In this document: in pieces, positions 25,335 to 32,998 of the stretch
How positions within the stretch are numbered: the first letter of the stretch is position 1
How the letters are laid out: each line of letters opens with the position of its first letter
Assembly (NCBI RefSeq): GCF_038002765.1
Contig: NZ_JBBODE010000001.1
Coordinates: 620,001-684,000 of the forward strand
DNA: 64,000 nt
Direction of reading: 5' to 3'
From: Peribacillus sp. FSL H8-0477
Lineage (GTDB): Bacteria; Bacillota; Bacilli; Bacillales; DSM-1321
Translations under genes and position numbers: made by a program
Notes under the pieces: generated by a model
Told to the model about the DNA's origin: nothing
The model's input: only the letters and a program-made list of their open reading frames with translations
Database searches by the model: none

Positions 25335-25934
25335 ATGACTAACGATTTCTATTCTGCAATCCGTCAACGTCGTTCTTATTATGCGATTGATAACACACCA
25401 ATTGTATCGGATGAAAAAATCAAGGAAATTGTGGATTTTGCTGTAAAATATACACCGTCTGCTTTTAATTCACAAAGCGCTAGGGTCATTGTCCTTACTG
25501 GAAGAAGCCACGAAAATCTATGGCAGATCACAAAAGAAACATTACAGAAGGTTGTTCCACCAGAGTCCTTTTCCTCGACTGAAGAAAAGCTGACATCGTT
25601 CAGAAACGGGTATGGAACCATCCTCTTCTTTGAGGATCAAGCGGTCATTCAAGGACTTCAAAAAAAGTTCGAGCTTTATAAAGAGAATTTTCCCATATGG
25701 TCCGAGCAATCGTCCGGTATGCTTCAGTTTATCATTTGGACAGGACTAGAATTAGAAGGCTTTGGCGCAAGTCTTCAGCATTATAACCCTTTAATTGATG
25801 ATGAAGTAAAAAAAGAATTCGATGTACCTGACACATGGTTACTCAGAGCGCAAATGCCTTTTGGAAAACCGCTACAGGAACCCGGAGAAAAAGAATACCC
25901 TCCTCTAGAAGAACATATTTTCTATTATCAATAA
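25335..25934 (+). CDS. mhqN: MhqN-type nitroreductase
   Basis: A nitroreductase-family FMN oxidoreductase of 199 residues, proposed to reduce quinones or nitro compounds. The FMN-binding start RQRRSYYAIDN and the TPSAFNSQSAR segment are visible, along with GLELEGFGASLQHYNP. It is the rightward partner of the divergent mhq cluster. In B. subtilis mhqN lies beside mhqO and mhqP; here DoxX-like MhqP is absent, so the cluster is rearranged. Plausible start ATG 25335 follows AAAAGGGG. Confidence 0.86.
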   Translation: MTNDFYSAIRQRRSYYAIDNTPIVSDEKIKEIVDFAVKYTPSAFNSQSARVIVLTGRSHENLWQITKETLQKVVPPESFSSTEEKLTSFRNGYGTILFFEDQAVIQGLQKKFELYKENFPIWSEQSSGMLQFIIWTGLELEGFGASLQHYNPLIDDEVKKEFDVPDTWLLRAQMPFGKPLQEPGEKEYPPLEEHIFYYQ

Positions 25935-25940
25935 AAACAA

Positions 25941-25965
25941 AGCGTGCAGTCCATCTGCACGCTTT
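25941..25965 (+). terminator. mhqN terminator
   Basis: AGCGTGCAG pairs with CTGCACGCT around 4-5 nt, then TTTTCTT. Confidence 0.85.
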
Positions 25966-26102
25966 TCTTGTTGCAATGTTCTGTTCTGTGCAGAATTAGG
26001 CGATTTGTGTGCAAAACCTTGTTTTGCTAGTAAGCATAAATACTTACTTTTTCAAATTTCTCCTATAAACTAATAGAAAACAAATAACTTGGAGGTAGCT
26101 AA

Positions 26103-26549
26103 ATGTCAGAACATCACTTTTTTTTGAAAGCAGACTGGCCCGGTGGAAGAAATGACGTGGGGTCCATTGAAAGCGGGAACTTAAAAACGGAGATCAGCAT
26201 CCCTCAGGAAATGGATGGACCTGGTGTAGGGACAAACCCTGACGAAATGCTGCTGGGTGCAGCTGCCACTTGTTACATCATTACCCTTGCTGCTATGCTG
26301 GAGCGAAGCAGACTGACTACAACAAGTCTTTCCATGCAGTCCGAAGCAATTGTTGAAGTGAAAAATGGAGTATTTACATACAAAAAGATCATCCACCGAC
26401 CTCATATTATTCTGCCAGACTCAAGCTCTGAAAAGGACTTGGAACGTACCTTAAAGTTTGCTCAAAAAGCAGAATCATCTTGTATGATATCTCGTGCGAT
26501 AAAAGGCAATGTTGACATTGAACTCGATGCCCGCGTGACTTTTGAATAA
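26103..26549 (+). CDS. OsmC-family peroxiredoxin-like protein
   Basis: OsmC/Ohr proteins reduce organic hydroperoxides with two cysteines. This 148-residue protein has them at Cys57 (AAATCYIITLAAML) and Cys127 (ESSCMISRA), along with the GGRNDVGSIESG and NPDEMLLG segments. It is closer to the general OsmC (YhfA-like) group than to Ohr. ATG 26103 follows TTGGAGGT. Its own terminator has been split by an IS3 element just downstream. Confidence 0.85.
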   Translation: MSEHHFFLKADWPGGRNDVGSIESGNLKTEISIPQEMDGPGVGTNPDEMLLGAAATCYIITLAAMLERSRLTTTSLSMQSEAIVEVKNGVFTYKKIIHRPHIILPDSSSEKDLERTLKFAQKAESSCMISRAIKGNVDIELDARVTFE

Positions 26550-26550
26550 C

Positions 26551-26564
26551 AAAAAGGCCTGACA
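26551..26564 (+). terminator. Left half of osmC/ykuS terminator, split by IS3
   Basis: AAAAAGGCCTGACA here and TGTCAGGCCTTTTT at 28052-28065 form a perfect 14-bp stem with the IS3 element in the loop. Confidence 0.8.
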
Positions 26565-26594
26565 TGATGTGACCCCTAAAAGTTAGAGTTTATA

Positions 26595-27371
26595 TTATGC
26601 AGCCAATTGGTTGGTGTGAAGACGGTATTGTACCGGGCTCATACCAGCCAATTTCTGTTTGATGCGTTGATTATTATAATAATGAATGTAGGACTCAATA
26701 TCCCGTTTCAGTTCCTCGTACGTGCGAAGTGGTTCACCATAATACATCTCTTGCTTTAATAATCCGAAGAAGTTCTCCATAGGCGAGTTATCTAAGCAGT
26801 TTCCCTTTCGGGACATGCTTTGGAACACGTTATGTTTTTTCAATGTATGGACCCATTTTCTATGCTGATAATGCCAGCCTTGATCTGAATGGATGGTCGT
26901 TCGGTATCTTGCCTCTTTTACTACTCGAAGAGTTTCCTTCAAAGGCTCTATTACAAAGTCCAGTGTCGGATGCATACTCATCCCATATGAAAGAATTTCA
27001 CCATTATACATATCCAAAATCGGACTGAGGTAGAGTTTACCTCCATCCGCACACTTGAATTCTGTGATGTCGGTGGTGAGTTTTTGATAGGGAATAGGGG
27101 TCTTAAACCGGCGATGGATTCTGTTCTTCGCTATCGTGCCAATTGTTCCTTTGTACGAACTAAATCGACGTGATTTACGGATGAACTTATCCCCCTTCAA
27201 CCCAAGCTTTCTCATGATGCGTTGTACTTTCTTATGATTCACTAGGAGCCCCTGGTTCTTTAAGGCTAAACGAATTCTGCGATACCCATAGTTGCCATTA
27301 TGCTCATCAAAAATAGCTTGAATGATTTCTTCTATTTCTTGATGAGGGTTTTCTTGCTTCATTTTTTTCAC
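26595..27371 (-). CDS. IS3 transposase OrfB (DDE integrase domain)
   Basis: This is the catalytic half of the transposase. It has a helix-rich HTH_21 start (NYGYRRIRLALKNQG) and an rve integrase domain with the DDE triad at Asp101 (TTDITEF), Asp163 (HSDQGWHYQ) and Glu199 (DNSPMENFFG). It is normally made only as an OrfAB fusion by -1 frameshifting near the orfA stop. The frame is open upstream of GTG 27371 into the orfA overlap, which supports that. Confidence 0.92.
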   Translation of the reverse strand: MKKMKQENPHQEIEEIIQAIFDEHNGNYGYRRIRLALKNQGLLVNHKKVQRIMRKLGLKGDKFIRKSRRFSSYKGTIGTIAKNRIHRRFKTPIPYQKLTTDITEFKCADGGKLYLSPILDMYNGEILSYGMSMHPTLDFVIEPLKETLRVVKEARYRTTIHSDQGWHYQHRKWVHTLKKHNVFQSMSRKGNCLDNSPMENFFGLLKQEMYYGEPLRTYEELKRDIESYIHYYNNQRIKQKLAGMSPVQYRLHTNQLAA

Positions 27372-27421
27372 ATGGTAATGATAAGAAGATTCGGGAATAC
27401 CTATGAACGGAAGTACATCCT

Positions 27422-27985
27422 TCAGTCGGAATTCTTCTTTGAGTTCGTATGATAGCGCTGCTTGTGCTTTTCGAGATAACCGTCCGGATCCATCTGAAAA
27501 GCGCGCAACTTTTTTAGGTACGCAACCTCCAAACGGAGAAGTTCATTTTCTCGTTCGAGTTTCTGTTCAACGGTCATCTCTTTTACAGGCTGTTTTCTTC
27601 TTTGACTGTTCTTCGCTTTGTCTGACATGGCTGGTCGTCCTCTCGGTTTGTCCAGGCTATCAGCACCACCCTCAAGAAGTTTTTTATTCCACGAAGCAAT
27701 CATCGGTGGATTCGTTAACCCGAATTGAAGAGCTGTTTCAGTTATGGATGCGCCTGTCCTTTTCATAAAGCTTAGTACATCGAGCTTGAATTGAACAGGA
27801 TAAATTTTATTGTTTTTTTTCCTAGAAAGTCCAACTACACCATGTTTCTTGTATACACATACCCAATTTTTAAGTTGCGTTGGAGATTTGATTTCGTATT
27901 TACGCACGATTCGTTCGTAGCTTAGGGGACCATTCAGATACTCTGTCACAACCATCAACTTAAACTCATCACTATATTTAGACAT
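27422..27985 (-). CDS. IS3 transposase OrfA
   Basis: The 187-residue DNA-binding half has two helix-turn-helix modules (SPTQLKNWVCVYKKHG and LQFGLTNPPMIASWNKKLLEGG) and a leucine-zipper-like C-terminal coil (QKLERENELLRLEVAYLKKL). ATG 27985 is chosen over TTG 28000 because the longer form lies in the inverted repeat. It overlaps the OrfB frame near 27422, where ribosomes would shift. Confidence 0.9.
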   Translation of the reverse strand: MSKYSDEFKLMVVTEYLNGPLSYERIVRKYEIKSPTQLKNWVCVYKKHGVVGLSRKKNNKIYPVQFKLDVLSFMKRTGASITETALQFGLTNPPMIASWNKKLLEGGADSLDKPRGRPAMSDKAKNSQRRKQPVKEMTVEQKLERENELLRLEVAYLKKLRAFQMDPDGYLEKHKQRYHTNSKKNSD

Positions 27986-28051
27986 ACTAAAACACCCCAA
28001 AGGTTAGATTTTGACTCTAACTTTTGGGGTGCACTTCAACAGCTAATAAAC

Positions 28052-28066
28052 TGTCAGGCCTTTTTT
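28052..28066 (-). terminator. Right half of split terminator
   Basis: TGTCAGGCCTTTTTT, the partner of the arm at 26551-26564, now more than 1.4 kb away. Confidence 0.75.
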
Positions 28067-28071
28067 GTCAT

Positions 28072-28317
28072 TCAATATTGAAGCTTGTGATCAATCTCTT
28101 GACACACTTGGTCAGCAGTCATTCCATCGGCATCAATAAAACTAGCCTTAGTAGATGTGTCTTGGATTCCCATCACATTCGAATCAAGTCCTGTTACTAC
28201 ACAAAGATCACAGTTTTGCGAATCAACTTCATTTTTCAATTCGACCACTTCATACCCTTTATCTCGAAGTGCCTGTTGAATATTACTCAATGATGGATCA
28301 ACGGCGATTTTAGCCAA
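28072..28317 (-). CDS. YkuS/UPF0180 family protein
   Basis: This 81-residue protein matches the small Bacillales-specific UPF0180 family: AKIAVDPSLSNIQQALRDKG, EVDSQNCDLCVVTGLDSNVMG and the ending DQVCQEID. The function is unknown; conserved cysteines (CDLC) suggest redox or metal binding. I chose TTG 28317, 8 nt after GGAGGAGG, because the product then starts MAKI as in the family. It converges with osmC across the IS3 insertion. Confidence 0.88.
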   Translation of the reverse strand: MAKIAVDPSLSNIQQALRDKGYEVVELKNEVDSQNCDLCVVTGLDSNVMGIQDTSTKASFIDADGMTADQVCQEIDHKLQY

Positions 28318-28428
28318 AATAAACACCTCCTCCTGGTAATGTGTCCAATCAAAAGGAAGTTATGTATCATTCGAAACGCTGTATAGTTTTATCTTTCATC
28401 GCAGACCCTATGAATGGAGGTGAAAGCC

Positions 28429-28563
28429 ATGAACAACAAAACAAAAAAAGATCCATCTAGAAGTGAGCTTGGATCATCTCAAGTAAAAGGACAGGGAACA
28501 ACGAACACAGAAACAGGAAATGTTGAAGCTTCTTCATCAAGGAAAAAGCAAAAAAGAAGTTAA
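28429..28563 (+). CDS. Small basic hydrophilic protein (44 aa)
   Basis: A 44-residue ORF starting at ATG 28429 after GGAGGTGA. It encodes a Lys/Ser/Thr/Gly-rich, hydrophilic product with KDPSRSELGSSQVKGQG in the middle and a basic RKKQKRS tail. It resembles the short YuzL-type proteins of Bacillus, but I am not sure of that. It has its own terminator at 28570-28605. No other function can be read. Confidence 0.7.
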   Translation: MNNKTKKDPSRSELGSSQVKGQGTTNTETGNVEASSSRKKQKRS

Positions 28564-28569
28564 ATAGCA

Positions 28570-28605
28570 AAACAAGGCTGTTGAGCACCCTCGGCAGCCT
28601 TGTTT
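28570..28605 (+). terminator. Terminator of the small basic-protein gene
   Basis: AAACAAGGCTG pairs with CAGCCTTGTTT across a 14-nt loop. Confidence 0.7.
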
Positions 28606-28615
28606 CTCGAATATA

Positions 28616-28660
28616 AAAAAAGATTGCTTACCACCGAAAAACGGTCGAAAGCAATCTTTC
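28616..28660 (-). terminator. corA terminator
   Basis: AAAGATTGCTT pairs with AAGCAATCTTT and is followed by T-rich sequence on the minus strand. Confidence 0.85.
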
Positions 28661-28663
28661 CGC

Positions 28664-29602
28664 TTAAAAGTATTTCTTTTTCCAAAAAAAGAAAGCTGTA
28701 GCTGACGCCAGTCCTGCAGCAATTGTTAAGGTTATTGCGAAGGCATGAGGATTATGTGAAAAGGGTAAATTCACATTCATTCCGAAGAAGCTTGCTACCA
28801 TCGTCGGCAGGGTTAAAATAATCGTGACGGAGGTGAGAAACTTCATCGCAATGTTGACATTGTTCGAGATGATGGAAGCAAATGCATCCATCATTCCGCT
28901 TAAAATCGAACTATATGTTTCACTCATCTCAATTGCCTGGTTAGTCTCAATAATAACATCTTCAAGTAAATCCTTATCTTCCTCATACATCTTCAAATAG
29001 TTAAAGCGAAGAATTTTATCCAACACGACTTTATTTGATTTAAGCGAGGTTGTGAAGTAAACCAAGCTTTTTTCTAAGCCTAAGAACGTATAAAGTTCCT
29101 TATTTTTCATTGATTGATGCAGCTTACGTTCAGTATCATTTGTAATTTTATTCACTTGCTTTAAATAACGTAAATAGAATGAGGCAATTTCCGAGAGGAT
29201 TTGCAATGCAAACCGCGTTTTTTTATTCGTATAAAAACTTTTAATTTTATTATTTTTAAAATTAGTCAAAATGGGACTATCCTTCAAGGAAACGGTTAGA
29301 AAATAATCTTCTGTAAAAATAAGTCCAATGGGAATTGTCTCGTATACGGGCGTACCTGTTTCATCATGAGTCAGATAAGGATAATCGACGATAATGAGTA
29401 CTTCCTTCTCTTCACGTTCGATCCGAGGCCGTTCTTCATCATCTAAAGGGTCTTTAATAAAATTCTCAGGCAGATCCAACGTTTTTACGATTTGTTGTAT
29501 TTCATCTTCGGTTGGCGCTGTCAGGTTAATCCAGCAGCCTTTTTCAATCTTAGTCAATTGCTCTATCTGTCTAGGTTCTGATGTTTTGTAAATTTCAATC
29601 AT
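28664..29602 (-). CDS. corA: CorA-family magnesium/divalent cation transporter
   Basis: CorA is a pentameric channel for Mg2+ and Co2+ uptake. The 312-residue protein has the large cytoplasmic N-domain, a long stalk helix and two C-terminal helices with the selectivity motif GMN (274-276, ASFFGMNVNLPF). The C-terminal KKK tail is typical. ATG 29602 follows GAGGAGG. A small ORF (29657-29743) lies in its leader. No M-box riboswitch could be recognised. Confidence 0.94.
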   Translation of the reverse strand: MIEIYKTSEPRQIEQLTKIEKGCWINLTAPTEDEIQQIVKTLDLPENFIKDPLDDEERPRIEREEKEVLIIVDYPYLTHDETGTPVYETIPIGLIFTEDYFLTVSLKDSPILTNFKNNKIKSFYTNKKTRFALQILSEIASFYLRYLKQVNKITNDTERKLHQSMKNKELYTFLGLEKSLVYFTTSLKSNKVVLDKILRFNYLKMYEEDKDLLEDVIIETNQAIEMSETYSSILSGMMDAFASIISNNVNIAMKFLTSVTIILTLPTMVASFFGMNVNLPFSHNPHAFAITLTIAAGLASATAFFFWKKKYF

Positions 29603-29656
29603 GCTTTAACCTCCTCTATTTTAGAGAAAGCCATACGATCTGCTATAGAATCGATA

Positions 29657-29743
29657 CTAAACCGTTATCGTATATTCGATAATCACGATTGCATGAGCTT
29701 CCCCGTGCTCACTGGGTTCAGGATCGTAGGAACTACTATTCAT
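29657..29743 (-). CDS. Candidate leader peptide upstream of corA (28 aa)
   Basis: On the minus strand ATG 29743 opens a 28-codon frame beginning MNSSSYDPEPSEHGEAHAIV and ending TITV, 54 nt before corA. The ribosome binding site is weak (GAAAGAGAG, about 11 nt away). The acidic, proline-containing start recalls Mg2+-responsive leader peptides such as MgtL in enteric bacteria, but no link is proven. It could be a regulatory leader or a small protein. Confidence 0.4.
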   Translation of the reverse strand: MNSSSYDPEPSEHGEAHAIVIIEYTITV

Positions 29744-29834
29744 GCGTATCAACTCTCTTTCATTTTAAATCAGTGATTACTCTCTATCTTAATCATAAAT
29801 AAGCGAATGCACAATAACGATTCTTTTCCAGTAA

Positions 29835-29864
29835 AAAGCTCCCAGCATCATGACTGAGAGCTTT
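29835..29864 (-). terminator. Terminator of the SGNH hydrolase gene
   Basis: AAAGCTCTCAG pairs with CTGGGAGCTTT with a T-tail on the minus strand. Confidence 0.85.
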
Positions 29865-29868
29865 CATC

Positions 29869-30495
29869 TTAATCTTCTACCCCATTTGCCCGTAACCAAG
29901 TTCGCGCCATTAACAAATTCCCCGTTGAATTCATATGAACACCATCTGTGGTCAGCTTATAGTCGGGATGTTGTTTTAATACTTCTTTAAAACTCTGATG
30001 TTCTGGTACAAGCACACCGTTAAACATCACCGCTAGCCTGCGTACAATATCCACGTAAGGCTGCAGTTTACGATTACCTTCTGATTCCATGTTTTCTTCA
30101 ATAATGGTTGGTTCCATAATAATAATTCGAGCATTCGTGTTGACCTTCACAAGAGATAATAGCTTTTGATAAATTTGTTCAAATTCACCTGGGTAAACCT
30201 GATTCATATCCGGGTTATCTAATTGTCTCCATACATCATTAATACCGATTGAAATCGACACGTAATCTGGATTAAGCGAAAGAACATCTTTTTCCCATCG
30301 ATCAGCTAAATCCGTAATTCGATTTCCACTTATTCCTTTGTTTATGATGTCAGGAATTCCTTCCGGCTGTCTCAAACGTAAGTGATCCCGTATGATTCGT
30401 ACATATCCGTCCCCTATCTTTTCAGAATCGGTATTTCTTCCACAATCGGTTATACTATCTCCAATAAAAATCAGTCTCTCACCCGACTTCATCAT
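29869..30495 (-). CDS. SGNH/GDSL-family hydrolase
   Basis: A 208-residue esterase-type protein with block I FIGDSITDCGRN (nucleophile Ser14), block II Gly in KGISGNR, block III GINDVW and block V DGVHMN. It has no signal peptide and is probably a cytoplasmic acyl- or acetyl-esterase (rhamnogalacturonan acetylesterase-like). AAGGAGG stands only 3 nt before ATG 30495 and 6 nt before ATG 30492, so the second Met is the more likely start. It is monocistronic. Confidence 0.88.
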   Translation of the reverse strand: MMKSGERLIFIGDSITDCGRNTDSEKIGDGYVRIIRDHLRLRQPEGIPDIINKGISGNRITDLADRWEKDVLSLNPDYVSISIGINDVWRQLDNPDMNQVYPGEFEQIYQKLLSLVKVNTNARIIIMEPTIIEENMESEGNRKLQPYVDIVRRLAVMFNGVLVPEHQSFKEVLKQHPDYKLTTDGVHMNSTGNLLMARTWLRANGVED

Positions 30496-30529
30496 GATCC
30501 TCCTTCTATGTACCTGGTCATTATTTCAA

Positions 30530-30567
30530 AAAAAATCGAATGGACTCAACCATCCAAACGATTTTTT
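30530..30567 (-). terminator. Terminator of the sigma-B-type small gene
   Basis: AAAAATCG...GGA pairs with TCC...CGATTTTT and is followed by a T8 run on the minus strand. Confidence 0.7.
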
Positions 30568-30583
30568 CCTCTATTTTAATATT

Positions 30584-30868
30584 TTAAGAATGGACTTTAT
30601 CATTATAATAATTGACGCTAAACATCGCACCTTCGTCAACCATCTGATTATCACCGAAATCATATGGATCGGGATGACCGGCTTTTTCAATATCTTCATA
30701 CAATACTTCAGGACGGTGTCGATACCAGAATTTCAATGCTTTATGTTTGACATCCTTATAAGAACAGATCACTTTTTCACGATTGGACTTTGTTGATAAA
30801 AACGAAACCCCAGCTACTCCAAATCCAATTAGAAGATATGGACCAACACTTTTTACTATCGCCATCAT
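30584..30868 (-). CDS. Hypothetical stress protein with one membrane helix
   Basis: The 94-residue protein has an N-terminal helix (about residues 5-24) and a charged tail with SNREKVICSYKDVKHKALKFW and HPDPYDFGDN. I do not recognise the family. I chose ATG 30868, 6 nt after AAGGAGG. A sigma-B-type promoter (30897-30921) lies directly upstream, so it is probably part of the general stress regulon. Confidence 0.7.
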   Translation of the reverse strand: MMAIVKSVGPYLLIGFGVAGVSFLSTKSNREKVICSYKDVKHKALKFWYRHRPEVLYEDIEKAGHPDPYDFGDNQMVDEGAMFSVNYYNDKVHS

Positions 30869-30896
30869 GATCATCCTCCTTGTCAGTTACTAGTAT

Positions 30897-30921
30897 ATAC
30901 CCGGTGCGGAAATTAATAAAC
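30897..30921 (-). promoter_or_regulatory. Sigma-B-type promoter
   Basis: The minus strand reads GTTTAT, 13 bp, GGGTAT, close to the consensus GTTTAA-N12-15-GGGTAT, about 29 nt before the start codon of the stress gene. Confidence 0.8.
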
Positions 30922-31068
30922 AAAAATTGGGAATATTCACAAAAAATATCTATTCCAGAACAGGTAATCGTGCTAACCGCTCTGAATGTTCAAAAAATGA
31001 AAGGAATCAGCTGTGAGGTTTGTTACTTTTAAGCTAAACATTTATACTATAAGATATGAGGTGATTAT

Positions 31069-31443
31069 ATGAATAAATGTTCTTCTACTTTATGTCCTCG
31101 CTTCGAAAAAGGAATGCAAATTCTAAGTAAGCGCTGGGCTGGTTTAATTATTCATCAACTGCTAAATGGTCCACAGCGGTTTTGTCATATAGAAGCAGCA
31201 TTTCCAATCAGCGGCCGAATTCTTTCCGAACGGTTAAAGGATCTTGAACGAGAAAATATAGTCAAACGAGACGTATATCCTGAAACACCGGTACGAATAG
31301 AATATACATTGACTGAAAAAGGAATGGCATTGGGTCCAGTTATTGAGGAAATTCAACGTTGGTCTGAGGAATGGGTAACACCAGAATCAATGACAGAAGA
31401 AGTAAAGCAAGAAGAAAATGAAACAGCGAAAAAGGGCCTTTAA
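31069..31443 (+). CDS. HxlR-family transcriptional regulator
   Basis: The 124-residue protein is a winged-helix HxlR (DUF24/YodB-type) regulator: CPRFEKGMQILSKRWAGLIIHQLLNG, SGRILSERLKDLERENIVKR and the C-terminal helix VIEEIQRWSEEW. Its Cys4 and Cys9 (CSSTLCPR) are at the positions where YodB/HypR-type redox sensors keep reactive cysteines. Targets are unknown; the flavoprotein 240 nt downstream is one candidate. ATG 31069 follows GAGGTGAT. Confidence 0.88.
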   Translation: MNKCSSTLCPRFEKGMQILSKRWAGLIIHQLLNGPQRFCHIEAAFPISGRILSERLKDLERENIVKRDVYPETPVRIEYTLTEKGMALGPVIEEIQRWSEEWVTPESMTEEVKQEENETAKKGL

Positions 31444-31460
31444 TAGGTCCTTTTTTTTTT
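31429..31460 (+). terminator. hxlR terminator
   Basis: AAAAAGGGCCT pairs with AGGTCCTTTTT and a T10 run. Confidence 0.85.
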
Positions 31461-31683
31461 AGGATTACGTAAAAATTAACACAAGATTGTTATGGTTATA
31501 CTACTGGAGGTGAATGATAACCATACAATCGGGATTTCTGGTATTGCCGGATTTATCGTGTTCCTATAACCACTTTAATTGTCCTAATTCATCATAACTT
31601 TCTTATGTATGGATTGTCTGTTTAAACAATCAACAGCTGGGTATATTGCTTATCATATAACTATACAAAAAGAAGGTGATTAA

Positions 31684-32601
31684 TTGAAGAAACAAGATTG
31701 TCTAATTATTGGCGGCGGGATCGCTGGACTACAGTGTGCGATACAACTAGGCCGTTATAACCACGATGTTGCAGTAATTGATTCCGAACAAGGCCGGTCA
31801 ACGATTACCTGGGGATTTCATAATGTGCTGGGCTGGCCACAAGGCATCACGGGTCCAGAACTGCGAAAACTTGGACGTGAGCATGCAGAGCAATGCAATG
31901 TCACTTTTTTAAAGGACCGTGTGGTCAGCGTTAAAAAAGACTCTGATATTTTTATCGTGAAAACAGCTCAGAACAACACATATGCGGCAAAAACCATTTT
32001 CATTGCTACTGGGATTACGGATAACTTACCTAAGATTAACAACCTTATGCCCTGCCTCGGTAAATCGATTTATATTTGTCCCGATTGTGATGGATTTGAA
32101 ATCACAAATAAGAATACAGCAATCATTGGCGGAGGTAATTCAGGTGCTAATATGGCATTGACCTTAACCTATTGGACACATCTCTTAACCTTTATTAATC
32201 ATACAAAGGCACCTATCGATGAAAAGTTGATGACAGAGTTGAATAAGCTGAAGATACCCGTCATTAATGAAACTGTAACTGATATTCTGCTCGATGTGGA
32301 TGGCCAATTAACAGGAATCCAATTAGAATCAGGTAAGATCATTTCTTGTGAACGTGGATTCACCGCGTTCAGCGGGAATAAATTAAATAATGAGTTAACC
32401 ACACAGCTTGGCGTCAAACATGATCAACGGAATCACGTCCTTGCTGATCCGCGTACGAAAGAAACGAATATAACCGGTGTTTGGGCCGGAGGTGATTTAC
32501 TTGCTCACTCTGAACAAGTTACCATTTCAATGGGAGATGGATCACAAGCTGCCATATGGATTCATAAACGTTTGATGGGTATGCCTAGACCATCCGAATA
32601 A
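31684..32601 (+). CDS. Thioredoxin-reductase-like FAD oxidoreductase
   Basis: A two-domain flavoprotein of 305 residues: FAD motif GGGIAGLQCAIQLG (10-23), central redox motif CPDC (132-135) in place of the CATC/CVTC of thioredoxin reductase, NAD(P) motif GGGNSGANMA, and C-terminal TGVWAGGDL. The CPDC pair suggests disulfide reduction, but the partner is unknown. It is close to the MerR/YpdA-type oxidoreductases seen in Bacillus. TTG 31684 follows AGAAGGTGA. Confidence 0.88.
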   Translation: MKKQDCLIIGGGIAGLQCAIQLGRYNHDVAVIDSEQGRSTITWGFHNVLGWPQGITGPELRKLGREHAEQCNVTFLKDRVVSVKKDSDIFIVKTAQNNTYAAKTIFIATGITDNLPKINNLMPCLGKSIYICPDCDGFEITNKNTAIIGGGNSGANMALTLTYWTHLLTFINHTKAPIDEKLMTELNKLKIPVINETVTDILLDVDGQLTGIQLESGKIISCERGFTAFSGNKLNNELTTQLGVKHDQRNHVLADPRTKETNITGVWAGGDLLAHSEQVTISMGDGSQAAIWIHKRLMGMPRPSE

Positions 32602-32602
32602 A

Positions 32603-32638
32603 AAATACCCCCGTCTTGTTGATGACGGGGGTATTTCA
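32603..32638. terminator. Bidirectional terminator
   Basis: AAATACCCCCGTC pairs with GACGGGGGTATTT, serving the flavoprotein gene and the convergent small gene. Confidence 0.92.
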
Positions 32639-32640
32639 AT

Positions 32641-32787
32641 CTAGCCTCTTGTTCGTCCTTTAATTACCTTGTACACAATAAGGATAACAGCAATGATCAA
32701 TAGTATATTAACAAATCCTGCTGCAATTTTAAATACAAGACCAAGAACCCATAAAAGAATTAATAGTCCAATTATTGTCCAAAACAT
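32641..32787 (-). CDS. Lmo0937-family small membrane protein
   Basis: A 48-residue protein from ATG 32787 with two hydrophobic segments (MFWTIIGLLILLWVLGLVF and VNILLIIAVILIVYKVI), matching the Lmo0937/YqaE-like short membrane-protein family. The longer frame to 32823 is not supported by a ribosome binding site. A sigma-B-type promoter lies upstream, in line with stress induction known for the Listeria member. Confidence 0.85.
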   Translation of the reverse strand: MFWTIIGLLILLWVLGLVFKIAAGFVNILLIIAVILIVYKVIKGRTRG

Positions 32788-32857
32788 CTGCAACTTCCTC
32801 TCTTTTAAGGATTGTTCAATCATAATTTATGTAAAAAAATAATTACTTATGCTTAAA

Positions 32858-32882
32858 ATACCCTGACAACCTATTTTAAAAC
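32858..32882 (-). promoter_or_regulatory. Sigma-B-type promoter
   Basis: GTTTTA, 13 bp, GGGTAT on the minus strand, 71 nt before the Lmo0937-family start codon. Confidence 0.7.
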
Positions 32883-32998
32883 ACAATAATTTTTTTTAAT
32901 GTGCTAATTGCCATACTTCCCTAATTTACCAAAAACTTTCTGGATAATTTATCTTGCGACACACATCCTAATTAAGATCAATAGAAGGGAGCATGTAT

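Larger units (their letters stand above)
26565..28038 (-). mobile_element. Intact IS3-family element (IS150-like), 1474 bp
   Basis: Ends TGATGTGACCCC...AAAAGTTAGAGT and, inverted, TGAAGTGCACCCC...AAAAGTTAGAGT. A direct repeat ACA (26562-26564 and 28039-28041) flanks it. It contains orfA and orfB in the -1 frameshift arrangement typical of the family and appears complete. Confidence 0.9.

Noticed and set aside
29603..29868. M-box magnesium riboswitch upstream of corA
   Set aside because: The conserved aptamer segments could not be found on the minus strand.
31500..31600. 27-codon ORF after GGAGGTGA (ATG near 31513)
   Set aside because: Spacing from the site is only 3 nt and the product has no recognisable feature.
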